From a bacterium (GTDB taxonomy: Bacteria; CG2-30-53-67; CG2-30-70-394): a stretch of DNA of 38,810 bases. The stretch's first letter is position 1. Every line of letters starts with the position of its first letter. Under the pieces are notes generated by a model. That model worked only from the letters and a program-made list of their open reading frames with translations, did not search any database and had not been told where the DNA came from. The DNA lies in contig JAJRSX010000147.1 of the NCBI GenBank assembly GCA_024278555.1, positions 1-38,810 of the forward strand, given 5' to 3'. Positions 1-9,609 of the stretch are shown here, piece by piece. The translations under genes were made by a program, and so were the position numbers.

Positions 1-156
1 AGGAGGCCGCTCTCCTCGCGAGCTCAGGTTCTAACCTGGCTCAATGCTAACCACGGGCTCGGAGCCCACAAGCAAAGGAGAGCGACCATGAAGCAGGCTA
101 CCACGCAGACGATCGGAGTGGACGTGAGCGACCGGAAGAGCGCGGAGGAGCAGTGA
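1..156 (+). mobile_element. IS110-family element, 5' remnant with truncated transposase start
   Basis: An ATG at 88, preceded by a good Shine-Dalgarno (AAAGGAG, 74-80), opens a 22-residue frame ending in TGA at 154-156. Its first 18 residues, MKQATTQTIGVDVSDRKS, match the start of IS110-type (DEDD, RuvC-like) transposases, where GVDVS carries the first catalytic Asp. The frame then runs into unrelated sequence and stops, so only the left tip survives. The 87 bases before it hold a stem-loop (CAGGTT-ct-AACCTG, 25-38) and a palindrome (GGGCTC-g-GAGCCC, 55-67). In IS110-group elements this leader can encode the bridge RNA; here at most a fragment could remain. The element may continue to the left of the window. 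Confidence 0.6.
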
Positions 157-245
157 GGCGGAGGGAGGGGAGCCGAAGTGAGGCGTTGTGGGTGGCTCTG
201 CGGTGAGTTGGGCGAGTGCCTGGAAGGCGGCTTTCGCGCATAGCC

Positions 246-380
246 GCCAAGACGCAAAGGCTTGCTGGGCGGCCTTGGTGGCGGGGGCGGTGTTCCTGAC
301 CTCAGCCAGTGGCTTACAGGGTTATTGATGAGTCGCGAAGGTGAGACGCAGCTCCTTGCGCCTTGGCGTCTTTGCGTGAG
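246..380. repeat. Dispersed intergenic repeat, inverted pair of an 'ACGCAAAGACGCCAAG' unit
   Basis: The stretch 157-510 contains no convincing gene. It holds two units of the same type in opposite orientation: around 246-262 (CGCCAAGACGCAAAGG) and around 359-377 (CTTGGCGTCTTTGCG). Such cgcaaagacgccaagg-type units are common between genes in environmental bacteria. Nothing else was recognised up to the end of the acyl-CoA synthetase gene. Confidence 0.5.
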
Positions 381-510
381 TCCCCGGCCTTCAAGGCCCA
401 CGCCATCCCCCGACCCACCACCGGCGACACCGCCTCCCCTCCTGCCTCCCCCTCCCCACCATTCTCCGCCTCTCTGCGCGAGAATCCTGCCGACGATGGT
501 GGGCCTGCCC

Positions 511-2397
<1,887 letters not shown>

Positions 2398-2486
2398 AGT
2401 CTGAAGCTTGCCCGCCGGCGGAGGGGTGTCAATACGTCTTGGCGCTCCCACCATTCCCGCGACGCGGGCGCCTCTCCCACGGGGTT

Positions 2487-2577
2487 GGTGCGCCGCGCTT
2501 GGCTTGGCACACCCTACGGCCGACCCGGGCGACGCGGACGCGATGCGTAGGGTGTGCCAAGCGAGGCGCGGCGCACC
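2487..2577. repeat. REP-like element: 32-bp imperfect inverted repeat around a 27-bp centre
   Basis: Left arm 2487-2518 and right arm 2546-2577 are reverse complements except for two mismatches (core GTAGGGTGTGCCAAGC). Transcribed, it would form a very stable hairpin. It sits upstream of the acyl-CoA synthetase start and of the divergent sigma factor gene, so it could affect the leader of either. Further right, 2656-2690 carries a unit (CCTTCGTGTCCTTGGTGG) resembling the acgaa-type repeats near 27750. Confidence 0.75.
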
Positions 2578-2725
2578 GGTGTGCGTGGGGAGGCTCCTCG
2601 CAGGGTCCGGATTTTCGCGATGGAGTCCGCTACCGAATCGCCCACATCTCGGTTTTTCCTTCGTGTCCTTGGTGGTCTTGCCTTCCGATTTCCGTGATAG
2701 CCTCGACACCGCCGTTGGGCGGGGC

Positions 2726-2754
2726 GCAACTTTGTTGCTCGGCCGGGGTTGATA
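2726..2754 (+). promoter_or_regulatory. Candidate ECF-sigma autoregulatory promoter
   Basis: GCAACTT at 2726-2732 is followed after 15 bases by GTTGATA at 2748-2754. This resembles the AACTT -35 and 15-16 bp spacing of many group IV (ECF) promoters and lies about 45 bases before the sigma factor start, the usual place for autoregulation. The match is by eye and the -10 is not the Escherichia coli RpoE consensus. Confidence 0.4.
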
Positions 2755-2798
2755 GGGAGAGACCGGCCGCTGCCTGTAGAGACGCCGGGAGGATCCAG

Positions 2799-3383
2799 GT
2801 GATCGGTCGCGATATCGATACTCGTGCGATGCTCCGCTTCCAGCGGGGCGATGAGGCAGGATTCGTGGACCTCTTTCGCCGCCACCACCACCCCATGGCC
2901 CAGTTCCTCTACCGCTTCACCGGTTCGAGTGCGCGCGCCGAGGAGCTGGTGCAGGAGGCCTTCCTGCGCATCTACCGGGCGCGGGCGACCTATGCGCCGC
3001 GGGCCAAGTGGCGCACCTGGGCGTATCGCATCGCCACCAACCTCGCCCTCAACGAGCTGCGGCGACGCGAGCACCACGCCGCCCACGTGGCCGCCGGTGA
3101 GGAGGGTGAGGAGGGGAGGGTGGTGGTGGCCGACCCGGCCGGGGCGACCGCCGAGGAGGAGGCGGAGGCGACGGAGCTCGCCGACCGTCTCCACACCGCC
3201 CTCGATGCGCTCACCGACAAGCAGCGCACCGCATTTCTTCTTTCCAAGGTGGAGGGGTTTCGCTACCAGGAGATTGCTCAGGTCCTGGAGACGAGCGTGC
3301 CGGCGGTGAAGTCCCTCATCTTCCGTGCCCGCGACCAATTGAAGGAGGCGGCGCGTGATCTCCTCCCGGAGGTGTACCGATGA
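2799..3383 (+). CDS. RNA polymerase sigma factor, ECF (sigma-70 family)
   Basis: This 194-residue protein has the two-domain layout of extracytoplasmic-function sigma factors. Region 2 (about residues 15-85) includes ARAEELVQEAFLRIYR and KWRTWAYRIATNLALNELRR; an acidic linker follows; region 4 (about 130-185) has LTDKQRTAFLLSKVEGFRYQ with a helix-turn-helix ending in SVPAVKSLIFRARDQLKE. It directs RNA polymerase to its own promoter set and is probably held inactive by the downstream anti-sigma factor. The GTG at 2799 is preferred because GGGAGGA (2787-2793) lies five bases upstream; an ATG ten codons later (2829) is possible. The stop overlaps the next start (ATGA). A candidate autoregulatory promoter lies upstream. 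Confidence 0.9.
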   Translation: MIGRDIDTRAMLRFQRGDEAGFVDLFRRHHHPMAQFLYRFTGSSARAEELVQEAFLRIYRARATYAPRAKWRTWAYRIATNLALNELRRREHHAAHVAAGEEGEEGRVVVADPAGATAEEEAEATELADRLHTALDALTDKQRTAFLLSKVEGFRYQEIAQVLETSVPAVKSLIFRARDQLKEAARDLLPEVYR

Positions 3384-3850
3384 TCGACCGAACGACTCGA
3401 CTCGACACCGTGGCGCCGTGCGGCCACCCACGGGAGCACCTCTCCCTGTGGCTCGACGGTGAGGCGGGGCCGCTCCTCCGCCTCCACCTCCGCCGGCGGC
3501 TGGCACGGTGTGGTGGGTGCCGCGCCGCCCTCGCCGAGCTCGCCGCCGCCGACAGCATGGTGAGCGGGGTGGAGATGGTGGTCGACCCGCACGCGGAGGC
3601 GCGACTCCTCGCCCGGGCGCGCGCCCTCGGCTCGCCGTCGGCACCGGCGCGGAGGCGGCGTTGGCTGCCGATCGTGGTGCCCCTGGCGGCCTCCGCGGCG
3701 GTGGTGGCGGTGGTCGGCGTGCGCCTCCTCGCTCCACCGCCGGAGGTGGCCCTCTATGAGGAGCTGCCCCTCTTCGAGGAGATGGAGCTGATCGCCGAGC
3801 TCGACCTGGTCCAGTACCTCGATGAGATCCAGGAGGTGCGGCTTGATTGA
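3380..3850 (+). CDS. Putative anti-sigma factor, zinc-finger-like, membrane-anchored
   Basis: A 156-residue protein translated from an ATG that overlaps the sigma factor stop, with GGAGG at 3368-3372. The N-terminal part holds H20, H36 and a CGGC pair (C44, C47), resembling the ZAS/zf-HC2 fold of anti-sigma factors, but the His-to-Cys spacing is seven residues rather than the usual three, so zinc binding may be altered. A single membrane segment lies near residues 94-117 (WLPIVVPLAASAAVVAVVGV). The short C-terminus is acidic (EELPLFEEMELIAELDL) and would face the periplasm. Position after an ECF sigma gene is the main argument for the role: binding the sigma factor in the cytoplasm until an envelope signal releases it. 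Confidence 0.75.
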   Translation: MIDRTTRLDTVAPCGHPREHLSLWLDGEAGPLLRLHLRRRLARCGGCRAALAELAAADSMVSGVEMVVDPHAEARLLARARALGSPSAPARRRRWLPIVVPLAASAAVVAVVGVRLLAPPPEVALYEELPLFEEMELIAELDLVQYLDEIQEVRLD

Positions 3851-4076
3851 GGTCGCCCTCCTCTTCTCCCTCCACGGCGTCGCGCCGGCCCTCGCCGGTG
3901 ACGCCGTACCGGCCTCGGCGACGACCACGACGGCGTCGCCGAGCCGCGCGGAGGTGGCGGAGATCCTGCGCCTCCGCGCCCTCCTCCAGCGCCTCGACCT
4001 CCTCAGAGAGATGGAGGAGGTGGAGGCGTTGCCCCTGCTCGAATCGCAAACCGACGAGGTAGACGATGATCGCTAG
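3843..4076 (+). CDS. Small secreted hypothetical protein of the ECF sigma operon
   Basis: About 77 residues from a TTG at 3843 that has an excellent Shine-Dalgarno (AGGAGG, 3831-3836, six bases away); an in-frame ATG at 3822 would give a worse N-terminus. The first ~20 residues look like a signal peptide ending in APALAG. The mature part is a short helix-prone, Leu/Glu/Arg-rich stretch (LRLRALLQRLDLLREMEEVE). It overlaps the end of the anti-sigma gene by eight bases and the start of the DUF3106 gene by eleven, so the four genes form one operon. No family was recognised. It may be an envelope partner of the anti-sigma or DUF3106 protein, but that is inference. Confidence 0.6.
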   Translation: MIEVALLFSLHGVAPALAGDAVPASATTTTASPSRAEVAEILRLRALLQRLDLLREMEEVEALPLLESQTDEVDDDR

Positions 4077-4518
4077 GCGTCTGACTACTTTCCTGCTGCT
4101 CTTCACGGTGGCCGCCGCCCTCCCGGCGTCGGCCGCGGAGACCGCGCCGCCGAGCCCGTCGGTGGAGGAGCAGTGGCAGGAGATTCCGGCGGCGGAGCGT
4201 GCTCTGCTGTTGAAGGAGTACCGTCGTTTCCAGGGTCTGGGGGCGGAGGAGCGTGCGCGGGTCCTGCGCAACTTCCGCCGCTGGCAGTCCCTCTCCCCGA
4301 AGTAGCGGCGCTTCATCCGGCACAACTTCGAGCGGTTCCGCAAGATGCCGCCGTGGCGGCGGCGGGCGATCCTGCGCCGCTACCGTGCTTGGCAAAAGAT
4401 GGGGCCGGCGGAGCGGGCGGCCCTCCGTGCCCGCTTTCGGGAGCTGAAGCAGATGGAGCCCGGGAAGCGCAAGCGGCTCCTGCGCAAGTACCGGAAGTGG
4501 AAGCGCCAGCGGCGGTGA
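4066..4518 (+). pseudogene. DUF3106 protein interrupted by an in-frame TAG (amber) codon
   Basis: From the ATG at 4066 the frame encodes a signal peptide (RRLTTFLLLFTVAAALPASA) and the start of a DUF3106 repeat region, stopping at TAG 4303-4305 after 79 residues. The same frame continues without any other stop for 70 more codons to TGA 4516-4518, and the continuation is plainly the rest of the protein: repeats of the form F/Y..W/F..M.P..R..IL occur on both sides (NFRRWQSL before; HNFERFRKMPPWRRRAIL and YRAWQKMGPAERAALR after). Full length would be 149 sense codons plus the TAG, normal for the family. DUF3106 proteins are small periplasmic proteins often next to ECF sigma genes; their biochemical role is not known. 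The TAG may be a recent nonsense mutation, a sequencing error, or a suppressed or recoded codon. Confidence 0.75.
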
Positions 4519-4737
4519 TACGCGGTGGTCCGGCGCCGCTGGGGGCCGGCCCCATCTTGAGATCAGGGGGGACGGGGCGTCCTCGGCGTGGTTGACGAGC
4601 GGGAGCTCGCATCTGCCGCTGTGGCCATAGGCGCGGTGCGGTAGATCCATGTTGCCTGCGGCGGCGCGATACCACCGCCTTCCGGCGCAGCCCCCCCTTG
4701 GGTACCCTCAGCCGCCGGTCAACCGAGGAGAGTGGCG
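4519..4737. other. Intergenic region with a GC hairpin
   Basis: No gene was found. GGGGGCCGGCCCC around 4541-4553 can form a compact hairpin shortly after the DUF3106 frame and may end that transcript, though no T-run follows. The Shine-Dalgarno of the next gene (GAGGAG) is at 4725-4730. Confidence 0.3.
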
Positions 4738-5967
4738 ATGACGACAAAGCTGGCAGGCAAGGTGGTGGTGGCGATGGGCGGCGGGCCCACCGCGGTGATC
4801 AACCAGTCGCTCGTGGGGGCGGTCCTTGAGGCGCGCAAGTTTCCCGAGGTGGAGCACGTCTACGGCGCCCTGCACGGGGTGACCGGGATCATCAACGAGG
4901 AGTTCGTCGACCTCACCCAGGAGACCACCCATAACCTGGAGCGGGTGGCGGGGACGCCGTCGTCGGCGATCGGCTCGACGCGCGACAAGCCGGATGCCGC
5001 CTACTGCCAGGAGATCTTCCGGGTCCTGAAGGCGCACGACGCGCGCTACTTCTTCTACATCGGCGGCAACGACTCCTCGGACACGGTGCGCATCGTCAAC
5101 GAGGAGGCGGAGAAGGCGGACTACGAGTTCCGCGCCATCCACATCCCAAAGACGATCGACAACGACCTGATGGTGAACGACCACTGCCCCGGCTACCCGT
5201 CGGCGGCGCGCTTCGTGGCGAGCGCCTTCATCGGCACGAACATGGACAACCGCGCCATCCCCGGGGTCTATATCGGGGTGGTGATGGGGCGCCACGCCGG
5301 CTTCCTCACCGCCGCCGCGGCCCTGGGGCGCAAGTATCCGGACGACGGACCGCACCTGATCTACCTGCCGGAGCGCCCCTTCTCGGTGGACGGCTTCCTC
5401 GCCGACGTAAAGCGGGTCTACGAAAAGTACGGCCGCTGCGTGGTGGCGGTGAGCGAGGGGGTCATGGACAAGGAGGGGGTGCCGATCGCGGTACGCCTGG
5501 CCAGCGAGACCGAGGTCGACGCCCACGGCAATGTCCAGCTCTCCGGGACCACGGCGCTCGGTGATCTGCTGGCGGCACAGGTGAAGGGCAATCTGAAGAT
5601 CACCCGGGTGCGCGCCGACACCCTCGGCTATCTCCAGCGTTCGTTCATCGGCTGCGTCTCCGACGTCGACCAGCGCGAGGCGCGCGAGGTGGGGGAGAAG
5701 GCGGCGCAGTTCGCCCTGTGGCACAACCGCGACGGCTCGGTGACCATCCACCGCACCGGCTTCTACTCGGTCGACTACCGCCTCTCGCCCCTGGAGGAGG
5801 TGGCGGCAAAGACCAAGCTGATGCCCGACGAGTTCATCGCCCCGTCGGGGACCGACGTCACCGAGGCCTTCATCCTCTACCTGCGGCCGCTCCTCGGCTC
5901 CGGCATGCCGGCGCCGAGCCGGGTGCGGGCACCGAAGGTAGAGAAGATCCTCTACCGCAGGGACTAG
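4738..5967 (+). CDS. pfp: Pyrophosphate-dependent 6-phosphofructokinase
   Basis: This 409-residue cytoplasmic enzyme phosphorylates fructose 6-phosphate using pyrophosphate, reversibly. GGNDSSDT starts near residue 109 and PKTIDND near 137; an Asp in the first motif and the Lys before TIDND are the positions that separate PPi-using from ATP-using enzymes, and both point to PPi. MGRHAGFL near 183 is the conserved substrate loop. The ATG at 4738 has GAGGAG seven bases upstream; a GTG two codons earlier is less well spaced. Replacing ATP-PFK with this enzyme makes glycolysis and gluconeogenesis reversible at this step and is common in methylotrophs and some chemolithotrophs. The TAG stop sits exactly at the edge of a G-rich repeat. 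The gene appears to be transcribed alone. Confidence 0.92.
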   Translation: MTTKLAGKVVVAMGGGPTAVINQSLVGAVLEARKFPEVEHVYGALHGVTGIINEEFVDLTQETTHNLERVAGTPSSAIGSTRDKPDAAYCQEIFRVLKAHDARYFFYIGGNDSSDTVRIVNEEAEKADYEFRAIHIPKTIDNDLMVNDHCPGYPSAARFVASAFIGTNMDNRAIPGVYIGVVMGRHAGFLTAAAALGRKYPDDGPHLIYLPERPFSVDGFLADVKRVYEKYGRCVVAVSEGVMDKEGVPIAVRLASETEVDAHGNVQLSGTTALGDLLAAQVKGNLKITRVRADTLGYLQRSFIGCVSDVDQREAREVGEKAAQFALWHNRDGSVTIHRTGFYSVDYRLSPLEEVAAKTKLMPDEFIAPSGTDVTEAFILYLRPLLGSGMPAPSRVRAPKVEKILYRRD

Positions 5968-6109
5968 GGGTCAGAGGTCAGGGGTTAGGGGTTAGAGAAG
6001 GAGAGCCCTACGGGCTGATGAGATGCCGATGGAGGCGACCCACGAAACCATCCGTGCCGGCCGAAGGCCGGCACCACCCCTAATCCCTAAATCCCGATTT
6101 CCCTAATCC
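5965..6109. repeat. G-rich-arm intergenic element, copy A
   Basis: A G-rich left arm (GGGGTCAGAGGTCAGGGG, continuing to about 6000) begins at the pfp stop codon. It is followed by a short hairpin (AGCCCTACGGGCT, 6004-6016), a spacer, a long perfect palindrome (GTGCCGGCCGAAGGCCGGCAC without its ends, 6054-6074), and a C-rich right arm (6075-6109, CCCTAATCCCTAAATCCC). The same architecture recurs at 9609 and 15167. The left arm has four runs of G and could form a G-quadruplex on the + strand. The rest of the gap, 6110-6336, shows nothing recognisable except the UppP ribosome binding site (GAGGAGGG, 6322-6329). Confidence 0.65.
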
Positions 6110-6336
6110 GCAGGTGAAGAGCCTCGCTGAACCGGATCCTCAGGGGTCGGCGGTCCTGGGTCTCGAGGTCTGCGGTCGAGCGGCGGACGGGATGGGGAGG
6201 CGTGACGTGGCGTGGAGGCGGTGATCAATCAAGGTCTGCCCGTGTTCCCAGGAAGAGCGAGATAGCGAGCAACCCAAGTCGGCCTGGGGGTGTGGGCCGA
6301 CATCGCCGGTACTGAGGTTACGAGGAGGGTTCAAGC

Positions 6337-7170
6337 ATGGACTGGTGGCAGGCGCTGGTGCTCGGGATTGTGGAGGGGCTCACGGAGTACCTGCCGGTCA
6401 GCTCGACGGGACACTTGATCCTCGCGCAACGGGCAATGGGGATCGCCAACGGCGCGGCGGCGGATGCGTATGTGATCTGCATTCAGGCGGGTGCCATCCT
6501 CGCGGTAGTGGGGCTGTACTGGCGGCGGATCCGGCAGATGCTGTGGGGGCTGGCGGGGAGGGATGCCGAGGGGCTGCGGCTGGCGGTGTGCATCGTGGTG
6601 GGCTTTTTGCCGGCGGCGGTGATCGGATTGACCATCGAGCACTGGGTCAAGAATCACCTGTTTGGCCTCTGGCCGATCGTTGCGGCGTGGGGCGTGGGCG
6701 GGGCGGTGATCCTGGTGGTGGCATGGTGGCGAAGGCGGAAGAGCGAGAAGCCGACGAGCGGCTTGGCGATGCGCGCGTTGACATGGAAGACGGCGCTCAT
6801 CATCGGCTTGGCACAATGCCTGGCGATGTGGCCGGGGACGAGCCGGAGCCTGGTGACCATTGTGGCGGGGGTGCTGGTGGGGATGAGTCTGCCGGCGGCG
6901 GTGGAGTTCAGCTTTCTGCTGGGGGTCGTCACCCTGACCGCGGCGACGGGCTATGAGGGGCTCAAGCAGGGCGCGCAAATGCTGCACGCCTACGGGCCGG
7001 TCGATCTCGCGATCGGTTTTGTGTGCGCGTGGCTGGCGGCGGTGCTGGCGGTCAAGTGGATGGTGGCCTATCTGAACCGCCACGGGCTGGGCCTTTTCGG
7101 CTACTACCGGGTGGCGTTGGCGATCGTGGTGGCGGGGCTGATCCTGGCGGGGTCGCTGGCGGTGACGTAG
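6337..7170 (+). CDS. uppP: Undecaprenyl-diphosphatase UppP (BacA family)
   Basis: A 277-residue integral membrane enzyme that removes a phosphate from undecaprenyl diphosphate, recycling the lipid carrier for peptidoglycan and other surface glycans; it also confers bacitracin tolerance. The catalytic signature EGLTEYLPVSSTGH is at residues 13-26 and the second motif PGTSRS at 166-171. About eight hydrophobic segments span the protein, and the length is typical. The ATG has a strong Shine-Dalgarno seven bases away. By eye the codon choice (CTG, GCG, GTG, GGG) differs from neighbouring genes, which favour CTC and GCC, hinting at a different history. It stands alone between two repeat-containing gaps. 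Confidence 0.95.
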   Translation: MDWWQALVLGIVEGLTEYLPVSSTGHLILAQRAMGIANGAAADAYVICIQAGAILAVVGLYWRRIRQMLWGLAGRDAEGLRLAVCIVVGFLPAAVIGLTIEHWVKNHLFGLWPIVAAWGVGGAVILVVAWWRRRKSEKPTSGLAMRALTWKTALIIGLAQCLAMWPGTSRSLVTIVAGVLVGMSLPAAVEFSFLLGVVTLTAATGYEGLKQGAQMLHAYGPVDLAIGFVCAWLAAVLAVKWMVAYLNRHGLGLFGYYRVALAIVVAGLILAGSLAVT

Positions 7171-7197
7171 GGCTAGGAGATGGAACATGGCACGGAG

Positions 7198-7322
7198 AGC
7201 TTTCAGCTCTCAGCCTTCAGCGGAGGGAAATCGCCGGTTTGGCGGAGCGAGGTAGGGGTTGCGTGCGCCTGTCGCGCGGCTTCCGCTTGGAGGAGAAGCC
7301 GTTGTCGCTGAAAGCTGAAAGC
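7198..7322. repeat. Inverted 'AGCTTTCAGC' repeat pair
   Basis: AGCTTTCAGCTCTCAGCC begins at 7198, and an inverted counterpart GCTGAAAGCTGAAAG lies at 7307-7321. The arms could pair across about 100 bases. A related direct repeat (ACAGCCTTCAGC) occurs between tlyA and dxs near 35383. The remaining gap up to ftsK at 7432 is C-rich and shows no gene or clear promoter. Confidence 0.45.
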
Positions 7323-7431
7323 CGGAGCCCCATCCTCGCCACCGTCCAGCCGGTCATCCCCCTCTGCCGACCGCCTACTGCCGTCCCCCCCCTTCCCACT
7401 TTCCGTCTCCTGCTTTCTACTACCGGCCACC

Positions 7432-9609
7432 ATGGCCAAGGTAAAGAAGCTCGTGGAGGAGGCGACCACGGGGTCGCGGCGGTTGGACGAGGCGGTGGCG
7501 ATCCTGCTCCTCGGCCTCTTCCTCCTCCTCCTCGCCGCACTCCTCTCCTATTCGCCCACCGACCCGGCCTTCGGGGTCGCCGCCCCTCCGGGGCGGGTGG
7601 GTAACGTGGTGGGGGTGGTGGGAGCGTATACCGCCGGGGCGGTGATGGAGTGGCTCGGCGGCGCCGGTTATCTCCTCCCGGTCGGCTTGCTGCTGGCGGC
7701 GATGAACCGCCTGCGCGGCCACCGCCTGCGTGGTCGCCGCGCCGCCGCCTATGTGGCGGCGTCCCTCGCCTTTCTCCTCGCGGTGGCCACCCTGGTCCAC
7801 ATGGGGGGGGCGGGGTCGGCCCACCCGCAGCCGGCGGGGCTGCTCGGGGAGATGGGGGGCAGGGCCCTCACCTTCGCCTTCGGCTCCCTCGGCGGCTACG
7901 TGGTGGCGGGCACGGTGGCGCTCCTGGCGCTGATGGTGGTGAGCCGCCTGTCGCTCGTGGGGCTGGCGGCGACCGGGTGGCGGGAGGTGCGCGCCCTCAC
8001 CGAGGTGGTGCGGGAGCGGCAGGCGGAGCGGAATGCCCGGCGCGAGCGGGTGGCGTCGCTTACCCGCAAGATTGAGGAGAAGAAGAGCCGCACCCCACCG
8101 CGTCTTGCCGAGCTGCCGCCGGCCGAGGAGGAGGTGGAGCCCGCCCAAGATGTCCTGGAGCTCACCGGCGGCGACGACTACCAGCTCCCCCCGTTGACCC
8201 TCCTTGCCGATCGCCCGGCCTCGACCCGCAAGCTCTCGGAGCGGGAGATCCTGGTCAACTCGGAGATCCTCGAGCGCAAGCTCCTCGACTTCGGGGTCTC
8301 CGGCGAGGTGACCGAGGTCCACCCGGGGCCGGTGATCACCATGTACGAGTTCAAGCCGGCGCCGGGGGTGAAGGTGTCGAAGATCTCCAACCTCGCCGAC
8401 GACCTTGCCATGGCCCTGCGCGCCATCTCGATCCGCATTGTCGCGCCGATCCCCGGCAAGGGGGCGGTGGGGATCGAGCTCCCCAACGTCGAGCGTGACG
8501 GCGTCTTCCTTCGCCAGGTGATCGCCTCGGAGGTGTGGGATACGCGCAAGCAGCAGCTCCCCATCGCCCTGGGCAAGGACATCTTCGGCAACCCGGTGGT
8601 GAGCGACCTGGCGCGGATGCCGCACCTCCTGGTCGCCGGCGCCACCGGCTCGGGCAAGTCGGTGTGCATCAACTCGATCATCGCCTCGATCCTCTTCCGC
8701 GCCAGGCCGAACGAGGTAAAGCTCCTCATGGTCGACCCGAAGATGCTCGAGCTCCTGGTCTACGAGGGGATCCCGCACCTGATCACCCCGGTGGTCACCG
8801 ACCCGAAGAAGGCGGCGGTGGCGCTCAACTGGGCGGTCAAGGAGATGGAGCGGCGCTACACCCTGCTCTCAGCCTACGGGGTGCGGAACCTCCCCGGCTT
8901 CAACCGGATGGTGGCGAAGATGGAGCGCGACGGGACCCTGCCGGAGCCGGCGGAGGGGGAGCCGCCCCTGGCGCCCCTGCCGTACATGGTGGTGATCGTC
9001 GACGAGCTCGCCGACCTGATGATGGTGGCGAGCCGCGACGTGGAGGTCTCCATCGCCCGCCTGGCGCAGATGGCGCGGGCCGCGGGTATCCACCTGGTGG
9101 TCGCCACCCAGCGCCCCTCGGTGGATGTCCTCACCGGGGTGATCAAGGCGAACTTCCCGGCCCGCATCGCCTTTCAGGTCTCCTCGAAGACCGACTCGCG
9201 CACCATCATTGACGGTAACGGCGCCGAGGCGCTCCTGGGGCTCGGCGACATGCTCTTCCTGCCGCCCGGGGTGGGGAAGGTGCAGCGGGTCCACGGCACC
9301 TTCCTCTCCGACGACGAGATCAAGGAGCTCGCCTCCTTCGTGCGCAAACAGCAGCCGGCGGAGTACGACCTCACGGTCACCGTTGCCGACCAGGACGACG
9401 GGGACGACGCGGCGGTGGTGAAGGAGCGCGACGAGGTCTACGACGAGGCGGTCGCCTTCGCCCTCGAGCAGGGGAAGATCTCGGTGTCGTTGGTCCAGCG
9501 CAAGCTGCGGATCGGCTACAACCGCGCCGCCCGGGTGGTGGAGCAGATGGAGCGCGACGGCATCGTGGGACCGGCGGACGGGGCAAAGCCACGGGAGGTG
9601 ATTCAGTAG
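7432..9609 (+). CDS. ftsK: DNA translocase FtsK/SpoIIIE
   Basis: A 725-residue septal DNA pump that moves the replication terminus region out of the closing division site and promotes dimer resolution. The N-terminus has about four membrane segments within the first ~190 residues. A short linker follows, much shorter than in Escherichia coli, then the motor: Walker A GATGSGKS at residues 403-410 and Walker B VVIVDELADLM near 520-530, with the VATQRPSVDVLTG and FQVSSKTDSRTI motifs after it. The C-terminal winged-helix gamma domain (LVQRKLRIGYNRAARVVEQME, about 685) would read KOPS-like DNA signs. The ATG at 7432 lacks a Shine-Dalgarno but gives the expected start before the first membrane helix. 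The stop TAG abuts repeat copy B. Confidence 0.95.
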   Translation: MAKVKKLVEEATTGSRRLDEAVAILLLGLFLLLLAALLSYSPTDPAFGVAAPPGRVGNVVGVVGAYTAGAVMEWLGGAGYLLPVGLLLAAMNRLRGHRLRGRRAAAYVAASLAFLLAVATLVHMGGAGSAHPQPAGLLGEMGGRALTFAFGSLGGYVVAGTVALLALMVVSRLSLVGLAATGWREVRALTEVVRERQAERNARRERVASLTRKIEEKKSRTPPRLAELPPAEEEVEPAQDVLELTGGDDYQLPPLTLLADRPASTRKLSEREILVNSEILERKLLDFGVSGEVTEVHPGPVITMYEFKPAPGVKVSKISNLADDLAMALRAISIRIVAPIPGKGAVGIELPNVERDGVFLRQVIASEVWDTRKQQLPIALGKDIFGNPVVSDLARMPHLLVAGATGSGKSVCINSIIASILFRARPNEVKLLMVDPKMLELLVYEGIPHLITPVVTDPKKAAVALNWAVKEMERRYTLLSAYGVRNLPGFNRMVAKMERDGTLPEPAEGEPPLAPLPYMVVIVDELADLMMVASRDVEVSIARLAQMARAAGIHLVVATQRPSVDVLTGVIKANFPARIAFQVSSKTDSRTIIDGNGAEALLGLGDMLFLPPGVGKVQRVHGTFLSDDEIKELASFVRKQQPAEYDLTVTVADQDDGDDAAVVKERDEVYDEAVAFALEQGKISVSLVQRKLRIGYNRAARVVEQMERDGIVGPADGAKPREVIQ

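Noticed and set aside
4173-4595. Open frame on the + strand overlapping DUF3106 in another phase, as if a frameshift had occurred
   Set aside because: The DUF3106 repeats continue in the original phase after the TAG, so no frameshift is needed and the alternative frame is low-complexity.
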